Shown here in pieces: positions 22,278 to 34,364 of a stretch of DNA of 64,000 nt. Position numbers and translations under genes: made by a program. Source of the DNA: Silene conica (Eukaryota; Streptophyta; Magnoliopsida; Caryophyllales; Caryophyllaceae). How positions within the stretch are numbered: position 1 is the stretch's first letter; every line of letters begins with the position of its first letter. The notes beneath the pieces are model-generated. The model saw only the letters and a program-made list of their open reading frames with translations. It made no database searches and had not been told where the DNA came from. Location: assembly GCA_029255685.2 (NCBI GenBank), contig CM055314.2, positions 9,256,399 through 9,320,398 on the forward strand, in the 5' to 3' direction.

Positions 22278-23150
22278 TAAAACGAATTAAAACAGTGAAA
22301 ATCACGGTTCTAAGCTCTTACTTCTAACACCTTAAAATTCGAAAAATATGGGAATAAGGGTGTTTAGTTAAGCAAAGAAGAGTCTAGAACACTTAATTGA
22401 TGTCGATTATACCCACAAGCTGCAAGAAATTAGAACAAAAAGCACAGATTCGAAAAATCCACCGAAACCCTAGAAATCGAAATTGACGAATTGGGGCTTG
22501 AAATCGGTGTTTTTGAAGGGGCTTTTGTCGAAATTGGTGTTTAAAGCAGTTGGGTAATACAATGCAGTAGTTATATGGGCAATAAAATGCTTGAAAATTG
22601 GGGAAGAACAATTTCTCTCGGTCGAAGGAAATGAAGGAGGTAGTCGAAAATTTTACCTTATGTAGACCAAAACAAGTGCTCAATCGAGAGAAAAATCCCC
22701 TCGATCGAGAACTTTTGATACCTGAAGGGCTCGATCGAGAACTGTAACTTCTCGATCGAGGGATCCGCGACCTTTTAGCTTCCTTCTTTTCGATCGAGAG
22801 GTAAACCTCTCGATCGACCATTTCCTCTTCCTCGATCGAGTAGCAAACTACTCGATCGATGGCTTTTGTCCCCAGTTTTCTCGATCGAGAGGATTAATCC
22901 TCTCGGTCGAGTACTTTCAGCTGGCACGCACTTTGTTGAGTTTCTGTTTGGTGCGGCTTATTCGTACCTGCAAAAGGCATATTAAGAATATCCCAAAAAC
23001 CACAAAAATTGTCCGAGTCACTAAAAACCGTTCAAACTACTAGGCCCTAACTAAGGATGTCCTATTAAAAGCAAATCCACAAGTCTAAAAAGAACGTAAA
23101 TCCAAATTAAATTATCCTATTTACAACTTCGCACGGGGTTGCAAACCCGG
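22278..23150 (-). repeat. Element B interval with CTCGATCGAG palindromes
   Basis: Between gag-protease and the ORF-1-like gene, no coding sequence is evident. At 22679-22912 there are ten palindrome copies in five pairs spaced 20-22 bp (22679/22700, 22730/22751, 22789/22809 and two more). This is where A and C carry their 33-bp modules. Confidence 0.8.
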
Positions 23151-26009
23151 CTATTCTTCCATTAAATCTGATTGGCCTTCCTTCGGACGTTGCTGCGACG
23201 AACTTGATTCTCCTTCATTGGCCCTCACCTTCCTACACCATGCTTGTGATTCATTTTCCGCCTTCCTCTCGTCTTTGTACTCCTTGAAAAGTTCCGCCAT
23301 ACTCTTCGCCTTCCCCGTGCTTGGCTCTAATGCAAAGTTTCCCCAACCTGGCCCTGTGCACCTAATAACAAAAATGCGGCCCCTCTTTTTCTCTCTTTAC
23401 GAGGCAATGGTGTTAGCGGGGTCGGGAGAGTAGCAATATGCGGGGGTTCATCAATAATCATAGAGTCTTTAGACTGTGTCACATCCATGTGAATAGAATC
23501 AGAATCAACGGCATGTAGGACATTGCACTCTAAAATGCGCATCGGCCCCTTATGGGTCGCGGGTTTAGCGAAAACAAGTTCCTCTTCCCCGACTCTAAAG
23601 GTCAAAGTGCGGAACCCAACATCGATGATAGCTTGGGCTGTGTGCAAAAATGGTCGGCCAAGTATAATGGGTGTGTATGAGTCCTCCGGAATGTCAAGCA
23701 TGACAAAATCTACCGGTATATAAAATCGCCCAACCTTAACTGGTATGTCTTCTAAAATTCCCATAGGTCTAGCCATTGACCTGTCAGCCATTTGTACGGA
23801 CATGCTCGTGTAGTGAAACCGATTAAAACCCAACCTCCTAGCCAAGGACCATGGCATGACACTAATACTAGCGCCCAAGTCGAATAATGCCCTATCAATA
23901 AAATTGAGTCCTATATGGCAAGGAATGGAAAAACTACCCGGGTCGGACAGTTTAAGTGGGGTTCGGTATTATAAATGGGCTGAGCACCCTTCAGTGAAGG
24001 CGACGGTCTCAATTTCGTTTATTGTTCGTTTACGTAAAAAAATATCCTTCATAAACTTTAAGTAGGACGGTACCTTTCTTACCAAGTCTAGGAATGGGAT
24101 ATGAACATTGAAGCCTTTGACAAGTTGGCCAAATCTGGCGAATTCTGGTTCGATCTTCTTTTCTTTCTTTAAACGTCCCGGAAATGGGACTCGCGTATCA
24201 GAATCTGCTTTGTGCGTATCACAAATCAAGTTATTATTCAGCATTCTTTGGTTTGGTTCCCTCGATCGAGCATTTTCACACTCCAACTCGCTCGATCGAC
24301 TGGTTTCAGCAGCAACTTTGCTCGATCGACCTTCCAACGTTCTCGATCGAGCAGACTTTTCTTCAATAGTGTTCGATCGAACACTTTCCTCCGTTATATC
24401 GCTCGATCGAGGATGTTGTTGTACTCGATCGAGCATTTCTTCTGAATTTCCTCTCGATCGAGAGTCTGAAACCTCTCGATCGAGCTCTTTCACGGCATTC
24501 CCAGCTTCTTTTTCTACGTCTTTTCCTGAAAAATCAACAACAACAGCGTGGTCAATAATTTCATCATTAGAATACATTTTTCCTGACCTGAGGGTTACCA
24601 TATTCAGTGTTTCCTTCCTCTTTTCAGATTGAGAGGGTAGATGTCCCGGTTGCCTTGTTGATTGGTTGGTAGCGAGTTGAGCTATTTGCGACTCAAGCAT
24701 CTTTATTGTTGCGTTGTTTGCTTGGTCGGACTTAGCCATCTGCGTGGCCACGATTGTATCATGGTCTTCAACTCACCAACCTCGGACACCCCTCCGGTTG
24801 AGGAACTCCCATGTTGGGGATTAGAAAATTGTGGGGCCCTCGAAAACTGTTGTTTTTGCGGTGGCACGTACGGTTGTTGTTGTTGTTGCGGTGGTGGAGA
24901 CGGGTTAAGGACATTTTGACTGGTCCACCTCAGATTGGGGTGGACATACCCGTGGTTATACCCTCCTTGTCTGTATTGCTGGAAGGAATAAACCTGCTCC
25001 CTATCCGCGAAGCAGTCAACATCATCGTGGCCTTGTTCTCCACACTTTTCACAAAGGACAACCTCTTCTCTTTGTAAGACATGAACCGTTTGACGGTTGC
25101 CAACACCTTCACTCTCCAACTTCTCAATCTTTGCAAACAGCTTGTCAAATTTTACCTCTAAACCCTCGGTTTCAATATTGGCAACGGTTCTCGTACCACT
25201 CCTAGGGTTACCATACTCAGAAATATGTGTGGCCATCTCTTCTATGAAGCTCCAACCTTTATCATCGTCCACCTCACGTTGGAACCTCCCATTTGCGGCC
25301 GAATCAAGAATGGCTCGGTGATCTTCATACAAGCCATTATAAAATTGGTTTCAAATAAACCATGGTTGGAAACCATGGTGGGGAACGGCTCTCACATAAC
25401 CCTTAAACCTATCCCATGCCTCAGTCAAGTTTTCGGATGGTTTTTGTTTGAAATTGGTTATTTGTGTGCGTAAGGCATTTGTACGTTGGGGTGGAAAATA
25501 TTTCTTGTAAAAGGCGAGGGCTAAGGATGTCCAGTAAGTGATTCCAGCTGTCTCCCTATCCAAATCCGACAACCACTCCCTAGCATTGTCGGTTAAGGAA
25601 AATGGGAATAGGGCTTCCTTAATTTCATCTTGGGTCACCCCCTATTAGCTGGGATTGAGGAGCAATAATCAGCAAATCGCTCCATATGCTTTCTGGGATC
25701 CTTTCCCGCAGCCCCTCTGTATTGGTTTCTCTCCACCATGCTAATTTAGGAGGGTCGGAAATCGAAGGTTTGGCCATCCTCATCCGTGGCTATGCTAAAT
25801 CCCTTAGGAATGAACTCAGCTGTGGGCTCAGAGTGACTGGCTATGTTTGGCATTTTTGGTTGAAAATTGGGTTCAAAAGTGATGTTTTCCTCAAAGAAAG
25901 TAGTTCTCTCTTGGTCGGGGGTACTCAAGACTTCCTCCCGACGGGCTCTCTCAAGTTCTCTCCTTCTTTGCAAGAATAATCTCTCGGGTTCGGGATCGGG
26001 TTGCACCAA
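23151..26009 (-). pseudogene. Element B gag and aspartic protease, degenerate, with no pol after it
   Basis: Reading minus: gag N-terminus (26009 to 25746, then TAA), gag core (25638 to 25351, TGA, then 25332 onward), a CCHC knuckle (CEKCGEQGHDDVDC, near 25040), a Gln-rich stretch, a frameshift near 24750, then a palindrome-rich linker (24258-24485) and the protease (MGASISVMP near 23878, ILGRPFLHTAQAIIDV). Past a frameshift near 23370 a lysine/glutamate-rich tail runs to a TAG at 23151-23153. No RT motif follows. The tail suggests the ancestor already ended after protease, or that pol was lost cleanly. Gag would package RNA; protease would process gag. Confidence 0.82.
24258..24485 (-). repeat. 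CTCGATCGAG palindromes within the B gag linker
   Basis: About nine exact or near copies, several paired at 21-22 bp (24321 and 24342 are exactly 21 apart). They lie in the linker between gag and protease, as do the modules of A and C. Confidence 0.85.
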
Positions 26010-26125
26010 TTCTCCCCTTTGAGACCTGCGCCTACAAACTGAAGAGAACGATTAGTACGGTCTTATGGAATTAAAATTCCTTAAGACATAAATAGATAAA
26101 AACAAGAATAGAAAACAGCGTTGCT

Positions 26126-26143
26126 TCCCCGGCAACGGCGCCA
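26126..26143 (-). other. Primer binding site, tRNA-Asp (element B)
   Basis: Minus-strand TGGCGCCGTTGCCGGGGA beside the 5' LTR, identical to those of A and C. Confidence 0.9.
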
Positions 26144-26148
26144 AAATT

Positions 26149-26577
26149 TGATACCGTCGTTTGGTACCAAAAATAAATACCTAGGTACTACTAACAGAAG
26201 CTAGTGGCAAATAGGGTCAGTCTCCTCAGGGAAGCGAACTTGTTTAGCTATCAGTTTTTACCTATGGGTCACAAATTGGGGGTTTTAAAATTGATAACTA
26301 AACTACGAGATATAAGGTGTGCAAATGAGAATAAAAACACGGAAACCAATACGAGATGAGATAAAATCAGGGATAAAAGAAATATGTTGGGAACTCGGGT
26401 CGTTGTGTCTCATGTATGATTGGTGTAATTGGGATAGGCGAGTTTATTGGTGGGAAAGGCTAGGTTATTACGGTCAAGTCTCAAACCCGAGTATACCTTC
26501 CGGTCGTCGCCCTAAGGTCGTTTTTGCTTAACTTCCGCTCTCACAAAAAATAGTTAAAATCGTTAAACAAGCCTTAC
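26149..26577 (-). repeat. Element B 5' LTR, first piece
   Basis: Matches 17181 onward. It is interrupted at 26577 by element C and continues at 51427. CTTAC at 26573-26577 and 51422-51426 is the duplication made by C. Confidence 0.92.
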
Positions 26578-27916
26578 TGATACGTGCCTATTTTATGCAT
26601 TTTATTTACTCTTTTGGCACGTATTTTCTTACACTTTCGTGACTTTTAGTTGCTTTTTTCTCCCGAAACGGTTTACTTTGGCATTTCTGTGTTTTATATG
26701 TAGGAATACGCGGAAGTGAGCAAAACCAAGCCTTATTTGCCTTTTGGAAGCTGTTTTGAGTACTAATATGGAGCAAGGATCCGGATGGTGCATTCAAGTA
26801 TTGTTATCGGGCCAGATCAAAGCTGAAAATAACGAGAAGCGGTCGACCGACCTGCAATAGTGGTCGACCGACCGATGTCCAGTTCGCAAAGAGGCCCAGT
26901 TCACAGAAGCCCAAATTCGCATGAAATAAACCCGCATTGGCAGAATCGGTCGACCGACCGATAATATAGGTCGACCGACCACCAGCTGTTTCGGGACTTC
27001 TGTTTTTACTTTCTATTTTTCCTAATCTTGTAATAATTCTTATTTAAGGAGACCTAGACTCTTCAATTAGGTTAAGCAATTTTATGAAGCAATTTTATGA
27101 AGCAAGTAATTCCATTAGAAAGAACCTCTTTGTTTATTCAAGCACTCTATGTTTGAAGAACTCCATTGTTAGATTTTGGTACCAAGCTTTCATCTTTGTT
27201 CTTAGATTTTCCATTCAAGTTGTAAGTTTGCTATAATTACCCTTTCCTTTTTATTCAATCTTGTTATTCATCTTGTTGTTATTTCTTATTTCATGTTTAC
27301 TCTTTTATTGTCATCTTTAATTATGTTCATCTCTTTAATTTTCTTAGTAATTGTTAGTTCCATAATTAAAAGTATGCATAGCTAATTCTTGTGATTGGGA
27401 ATTAGGGGAACCATGATAAAGACTTGACTTTGATAAGTTTGATGATTAAATTACCAATCCCCCATTGTTGTTGGTGAACTAATCCTTAGGATTGAAAGAT
27501 TACTAGGATTAGTTTAACAACAACTTTGGGATCGCCCTTGAACGAAAGTTTAGTGCTTTTGTAGGAACCCTAAGACCGTAAGGATTGGGTAGAATATTGA
27601 CCTAAAGGTTTATTCTTTGTTCCTTGGGATTGTGTTGTTTGATTATTTTACCTTTCATTGACTTGTTTTGACCATGGGGAACCGAAGTTCCTAATCTCCT
27701 TTTTATCTTATTTTAATTTTCTTGTTAGTTTACTACCTTAGTTGTTAGTTTAAACCTCAAATCAAAACCCTTTTTTTTGGTTACCTGCAATAGACTTAAA
27801 ATTTACAAACATAATTAACCTTGTCTCCTTGTGGTTCGACCCTTGACTTATCCTATCTAAGTTTAAGCTGAGGTTTTATAAATCTTATCTTTGGCACCCC
27901 TCAACGACGGGTGTCA
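26578..27916 (+). repeat. Element C 5' LTR
   Basis: TGATACGTGCC...GGGTGTCA, 1,339 bp. Modules at 26841-26873 and 26948-26980. Confidence 0.95.
27041..27049 (+). promoter_or_regulatory. Candidate LTR TATA box (element C)
   Basis: TATTTAAGG about 464 bp into the LTR, repeated at 50549-50557, and conserved in A and B. Confidence 0.45.
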
Positions 27917-27921
27917 AATTT

Positions 27922-27939
27922 TGGCGCCGTTGCCGGGGA
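27922..27939 (+). other. Primer binding site, tRNA-Asp (element C)
   Basis: TGGCGCCGTTGCCGGGGA, five bases after the LTR. Confidence 0.92.
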
Positions 27940-28079
27940 GACGGTATAATTTTGTTTGTTAATTTTTAGTTTATTTTTCTTGTCTTAAGGAACTTAGGTT
28001 CCTTAAGACCGTTCTTACCTTTTCTTCTAGTGTTGTTTAGAAGACAGGTTTTTGAGAGGAAGGCTTGAGTACTCTCTTT

Positions 28080-30005
28080 ATGGATTCTATTTATAGCTAC
28101 CTACAGCCGAAGCCTAAGGATGTACCGAAGGGATGTACCGAAGGGATTTACCTTGCCTACACCCACCACTGGCTCCTTTGAACTCCGCCCAACTCATGTC
28201 TCTTTGGTGCAACAGAGTCAATTTTCTGGTCTACCCAACGAAGATCCAATAAAGCATGTTACAACCTTCACGGATTATTGTTGCTCCATACCCCTACCTG
28301 AAGGGGTAACTAAAGACGAGGTGCTGGCAACTATGTTCTTGTTCTCATTAAAAGATGACGCGCAAGATTGGTACCGGTACCTTGACAAGACAAGTGAGGA
28401 GATTACGGATTGGACTTCCTTGGCATTGGCCTTTTACAAGAAATACTTCCCTCTTGCAAAAGTCGAGGACTTGAGAAACCAAATCCGTAACTTTCAACAG
28501 GGACCTGATGAAGGATTTTGTGAAGCATGGGATCGATTCAAGAAATTGGTCCGTTCTATCCCTCACCATAACCTTCAACAATGGGACCTATGTAACTGTT
28601 TTTAAAACTCCCTTTATGATGACTATAAGATGATTCTTGATGTGGCTGCCAATGGAAGATTCCAGAATAACACCGACCATATGAAGGGTTGGAAAACCAT
28701 TGAAGACATGGCGGTGCATAGGGCTACTTTTAAGGGTTCACGTGGGAATTCAAGAAGGCTGAATGTAGAGATGAATAGAGTGATGGCTCTTGAGACAACA
28801 GTTGAAGCCCGTTTTGAAAAGCTTGAGGCAACCCAACTAAAGCTTGAAAGTGCGAACCTCGTTACTACGGTCGACAACACGGGTGAAATTGAGAAATTGA
28901 GAGCTCTTGTTGATGTTTTAACCACGGCAGTTTTGAAGATGAGTGAGGCTCACTTTACCTCCTCAAAAGTTTTTGAGGAGCGCTTGATAAACATAGCCAA
29001 CCAAAGGACTAGCTCTCCAGCTAGTTGTGAGGGACCCATGGAGACGCTAAACGCCATAAATCTAAGGAGTGGCCGTGTTTGTGAAGAATCAACTCAAGAG
29101 GATGATCCAGCCGAAATTCCGAACAAAGAATCTGATCCCGTCAAAAGAGCAGGAGGTCGACCGACCGCTACTGTAGGTCGATCGACCGCAGTTCCTGACG
29201 TGAGATCAGATTCTGAGAAAAAGAAAAATTCGGATGTTGCAGACTCTGGTCGACCGACCACTGCTACTGGTCGACCGACCGACGTTCCTGAGCAGAGTGT
29301 TGTTTTGACTCCGGAATCGCTGGATCCTTCCTTCATTCAAGGCCTTATCGAAATTTTACAGCTGAAAAAGCCAAAGGTTGCTGATCCTATGACTAATGTC
29401 ACCATTCCTTATCCTGAAAGACTGAAAAATTCAAAAGAGGATCGGAAATTTGGTAAGTTTTTAGAGATGGTGAAGAATTTTGAGGTAACCATCCCTTTCA
29501 CTGACTTAATTACCCAAGTACCTTCTTATGCTAAATTCATGAAAGATATTTTAAGTCGTAAGAGGAATTTTCAGGACGACGGTGCTGTTGCTCTTGTGGA
29601 AGAATGTTATGTTCTTTCACAAGATAATATAGCACCCAAGTTAAAAGACCCAGGTAGTTTTTCCATCCCTTGTACCATAGGTAATCATGAAATAGGGAAA
29701 GCCCTTTGTGATCTAGGGGCTAGTGTCAGTGTTATACCTTATTCTGTATGTGAAAGACTTGGTTTAGGTAGACTTAAAGTCACCAATATTACCCTACAGA
29801 TGGCTGATAGATCAACCCAAAGACCGCTAGGGGTCTTGGAGGATGTCCCAGTAAGAGTGGGAAAGTTCTTTATTCCTGTGGATTTCGTTGTTTTAGACAT
29901 TGCTGAGGATAGTCAAATACCTATTATTTTAGGTAGACCTTTTTCATACACAGCTGGGGCTGTGATAGATGTCAAACACGGGACCATTACTTTAGAGATT
30001 GGGGA
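28080..30005 (+). pseudogene. Element C gag and aspartic protease, with 13-bp duplication and nonsense codon
   Basis: The likely original ATG is at 28080 (MDSIYSYLQPK). A tandem 13-bp duplication (GATGTACCGAAGG, about 28118-28143) shifts the frame; the ATG at 28120 re-enters it. TAA at 28603-28605 replaces a TAC codon present in A. Downstream the frame is open: gag core, a linker with four GRPT-type repeats (29155-29280), and protease with DLGASVSVIP near 29706 and IILGRPF near 29925. Unlike A, no frameshift separates protease from pol. No CCHC knuckle was found, as in A. Confidence 0.88.
29155..29280 (+). repeat. Two 33-bp modules within the gag linker (C)
   Basis: 29155-29187 and 29248-29280, each 12-9-12. 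The second half of the first has one change (GGTCGATCGACC, Pro to Ser). Confidence 0.9.
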
Positions 30006-33000
30006 TGACACTATCGAGTTTAGTCTTGCCCATAAGGCAACTATTCCTACTGATGATACTTGTTGTTCCATCGATATTGTAGACAGGAATGTTATCCTTA
30101 ATTGGAGGGAATCCTTGACCAAGGATCCCTTAGATGATCTGACGATTTTGGATAAGTGTGCAGGTAATCCAGCTGAGGATGCTGAAGAGCTGGATTTGAT
30201 AGAAGAAGAGGAAGAGGAATATGAGCTCACTGAAGAAGAGAATGAGAAGCTCATAAGCCTAGCCAATGCAAGTCTGGTAAACATGTGTTATTCTATAGAT
30301 ACTAATTCTGTTCAGGCAGTTGAGGTAAAAGCACCGGAGCGTAAGCCACTTCCTCCTAATCTTAAGTATGTTTTCCTAGATGATACTGAACAGTACCCTG
30401 CGATTGTTAGCTCTAAACTTAGTCCTGACCAACTTTCTGCCTTAATGACTATTCTTAAAAAGAATAGAAAAGCTCTAGGTTATTCTTTGGATGATATTAA
30501 GGGTATAAGCCCTGATGTTTGTATGCACAGAATAGATTTAGAGGAAGGACATAAGCCTTATAGACAGGGACAGCGTAAGTTGAATCCTAAAATGCAGGAT
30601 GTAGTTATGGCTGAGGTTATGAAGCTTCTTGATGCAGGTATTATCTATCCGGTTGGCAACTCTAAGTGGGTTAGCCCAGTTCAGGTGGTTCCTAAGAAAG
30701 GAGGGACCACAGTGGTTAAGAATGATAAAAATGAGTTAATACCAACTAGAGTTGTAACTGGGTGGCGGATGTGCATTGATTATAGACAGTTAAATGCCGC
30801 CACCAAGAAAGACCATTTCCCCCTTCCTTTTGTTGACCAAATGACTGAAAGACTGGCTTCTAATAAATTCTTCTGTTTTCTAGACGGTTATTCAGGTTTC
30901 TTCCAGATTCTCATCCATCCTGATGATCAGAGTAAGACTACTTTTACATGTCCACAGGGTGTTTTTGCTTATCGCAGGATGCCTTTTGGGTTATGCAATG
31001 CTCCTGCTACTTTTCAAAGGTGTATGATGGGTATCTTTTCAGACTTTATAGAAAACATTATGGAAGTATTTATGGATGATTCTCTGTTTACGGTAATGCT
31101 TTTGATCAATGCTTAGCTAATCTTGATAAAGTCTTGCAGCGATGTATTGATGTAAACCTTGTCTTAAACTGGGAGAAGTGTCATTTTATGGTTACTGAAG
31201 GGGTAGTGTTAGGGCATCTAATTTCAGATAAAGGTATACATGTAGATAAAGCAAAGGTGCAGGTGATTGAGCAATTACCCCCTCCTGTTAATGTCAAAGG
31301 GGTGAGAAGTTTCTTAGGATACACGCAGGTTTTTACAGGCGTTTCATTAAGGACTTCTCCAAAATTGCTAAACCACTTACACAATTGCTTCATAAAGATG
31401 CCATCTTTGAGTTTTCTGATGAGTGCCTTTCAGCTTTTAACAGGGTGAAGGAAGCTTTGATCTCAGCACCAATCATCCAGCCACCAGATTGGGATCTCCC
31501 CTTTGAGATCATGTGCGATGCTAGTGACTACACTGTAGGTGTTGTGCTCGGTCAAAGGAAGAACAAGGCTCTTAATGCTATATACTATGCGAGCCGCACC
31601 CTGGATGAGACTCAAGTCAACTATTTCACCACCGAGAAGGATATGTTAGCTGTCATATTTGCCTTAGAAAAATTCAGGTCATATTTAGTGGGTAATAAGG
31701 TAATTGTCTATACTGACCATGCAGCCTTAAAAGGTCTTTTCAAAAGAAGGATTCAAAGCCAAGACTTTTAAGGTGGATCCTCCTTCTCCAAGAGTTTGAC
31801 ATTGAGATTAGGGACAAGAAAGGCGCGGAAAACGTGGTAGCTGACCACCTATCTCGCCTGCAGCTGACTGATGGGGAAGACTCTTTACCTATTGATGATT
31901 CGTTTCCTGATGAGAGTTTATTTATCATTAATAGTTCAGGTTCTTATCCTCCTCCTTGGTATGCTGATTATGCTAATTTTGCTGTTACAGGTAAAATCCC
32001 TCCTGAGTTGTCCTGGCAACAAAAGAAGAGATTTATGTTCGATGCAAAACAGTATTTTTGGGATGACCCTTATGTTTTTAAAGAATGCGGAGATGGACTT
32101 ATCCGGAGATGCGTCCCCCAATGGGAGGTGAAGGACATTCTGGAAGCATGTCACTCTTCTGCATATGGTGGTCACCACGGTCCCTCTAGGACCGTGGCCA
32201 AGGTATTGCAGTCTGGGTTTTATTGGCCTACTTTACATGCTGACTGTAGAAATTTTGTAGGTAACTGTGATGCCTGTCAAAGAACTGGGAATGTCTCAAA
32301 AAGACATGAGATGCCACAAGTTGGTATTTTAGAGGTAGAAATTTTTGATGTCTGGGGCATTGATTATCAAGGACCTTTTCCTAGTAGTCAAGGTAACATG
32401 TATATTCTTGTAGCTGTTGATTATGTGTCTAAGTGGGTAGAAGCTATTGCTACCCCCCATTGTGATGCAAAAGCTGTTATTAAGATGTTTAAAAAAATCA
32501 TATTTCCTCGTTTTGGTGTCCCTAGGGTTGTCATAAGTGATGGAGGTATGCATTTTAAGGAGAAACGCTTAGGTGACTTGTTAAATAAATTCGGTGTCCA
32601 ACACCGTAGGGGTTTAGCTTATCACCCTCAGACTAGTGGTCAAGTTGAGATCTCTAATAGAGAACTCAAGGAGACCCTGGCCAAAGTAGTTTCTAAGTCT
32701 AGGAAAGATTGGAGCCTAAAACGTGATGATGTTTTATGGGCCTATAGAACCGCGTTCAAAACCCCAATAGGAATGTCACCATTCCGATTGATTTATGGTA
32801 AAACTTGTCATTTACCAGTTGAGTTAGAACGTAAGTCTTGGTGGGCTATATGTGATCTTAACTTAGACCCTAATCTTTCCCGTGAGAAACGTTTATTGCA
32901 GCTCAATGAGTTAGAAGAATTCAGGTTGTTAGCCTATGACAATGCCAGGATCTACAAGGAGAAAACAAAACGCTGGCATGACAAGAGAATCATTAGACGT

Positions 33001-33240
33001 GATTTTCAGGTAGGTGATAGGGTATTGCTTTTTAATGCTCGTATTCGTCTTTTTCCTGGTAAGCTGAAATCCAGGTGGAGCGGACCCTACACCATCACAG
33101 CTGTCTCAAAATTCGGGTCAATCGAATTAGAAACCTCATCTGGTGAGAGGTTCAAAGTCAATGGCCAATATGTGAAGCACTTCCGAGGAGAAAATCAATT
33201 TGTCGGAAAAGTCGAAGTTTCTTACTTTGACCCTTTTTAG
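30006..33240 (+). pseudogene. Element C pol: RT, RNase H, integrase with three frameshifts
   Basis: The frame continues from protease to 31116. A missing T directly after the catalytic FMDD codons (about 31080) breaks RT. A 2-bp insertion near 31318 and a further indel near 31737-31745, in the RNase H, break it again. From about 31750 to 33240 the integrase is intact: HHCC finger ([11 protein letters not shown] ... CDACQ), D in [10 protein letters not shown] in VISDGG, E in [11 protein letters not shown], and the tail to VSYFDPF. The codon that is TAG in A is CAG here. The lesions are indels, so read errors should be ruled out first. Confidence 0.9.
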
Positions 33241-33415
33241 GATGGTCCTTAGAAGGTAAAAGGTCGTGCGGGACCTCTTAAACCAGCGCTACACAGGAGG
33301 CAACCCGTGCTTTAGTTTAAATTTACGTTTTCTTTCTTATTTTTCGTTTTATCCTTAGGTGGAATTTGAAATCTCTGCAGAAAAGTGAAAGAAAAAGAGA
33401 ATTCGTCAGTACAGC

Positions 33416-34364
33416 GGTCGACCGACCGAGTTATTAGGTCGACCGACCAAACTGACAACTTTTTTCAATATTTCTGACAGTTAAGTAAAATTGCAGAGCA
33501 GGTAAAAGGACATCGGTCGACCGACCGACTTTTGTGGTCGACCGACCACGGGTTTTTTTTTACGGTTTTATTTTTTCTGAGTCAAGGTCATGGGTAACTT
33601 GTGTTTTGAAAATGCAATAATTGCATTCACCTCTTCACTCTACCAGCATTCCCTTTCTCTCTTAAAACCCTAGAAAAATTCACCCACCTCAATCCTTCAC
33701 CAATTTACTTACTTTCTTTCAATTTCCTCATCCAAGGTATGTTTTCCTTAGTGTTCTTTCTCTCTTTTTAATTTTATATCTTCTTGCTTCCGTTTTAGGT
33801 AGTATTAGTTTATCTTTTTAAGTTCAATTTTGCTCTTAATTCCGTTTCCATGCTTGTTTGTGTGTTTTTATCTTAGTTTTCTTCTTCTTTTTGATTTTAT
33901 ATGCTTAGATCTGTAAATTTTGGGTGATTTCGTGCTGATTAGGTTAGTTTAATTCTTCCTTTCTTTTTTTTTTATGCCCTTTTTCGCGCGAACTCCACCG
34001 CGAAAAGCCGACTGTTGCACTGTTCACGGTCGACCGACCGGAAACTGAGGTCGGCCGACCGAAATTTGAATTTTCTGGGTTTTTAATTTACAGATCTGCA
34101 CTTTTCTGACGATAGTCGGTCGACCGACCCGAAACTGCGGTCGGCCGACCAGCACCGTGTTTTTCCTGAGTTTAATTTTTATGCAGTTTCTGAATTTCTT
34201 TCGTATAGCGGTCGACCGACCTGGTTTTACGGTCGACCGACCATAACTGCATCTTTCCTGAGTTTTTGTTTTTTTTTTCAGTTTCTGATTTCTCGTTGCA
34301 GCAGAAATTACAGACCATCTCGGAAAAAAATGGTCGACCGACTTGCCCCTGTAGTCGGCCGACC
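33416..34364 (+). repeat. Six 33-bp bipartite modules between integrase and ORF-1-like gene (C)
   Basis: Starts at 33416, 33515, 34028, 34118, 34210 and 34332; every one is 12-9-12 with 21 bp between motif starts. Spacers differ in sequence. Motif variants are GGTCGGCCGACC and single changes. The interval 33241-34476 has no other gene; 33241-33310 is conserved with A. Confidence 0.92.
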
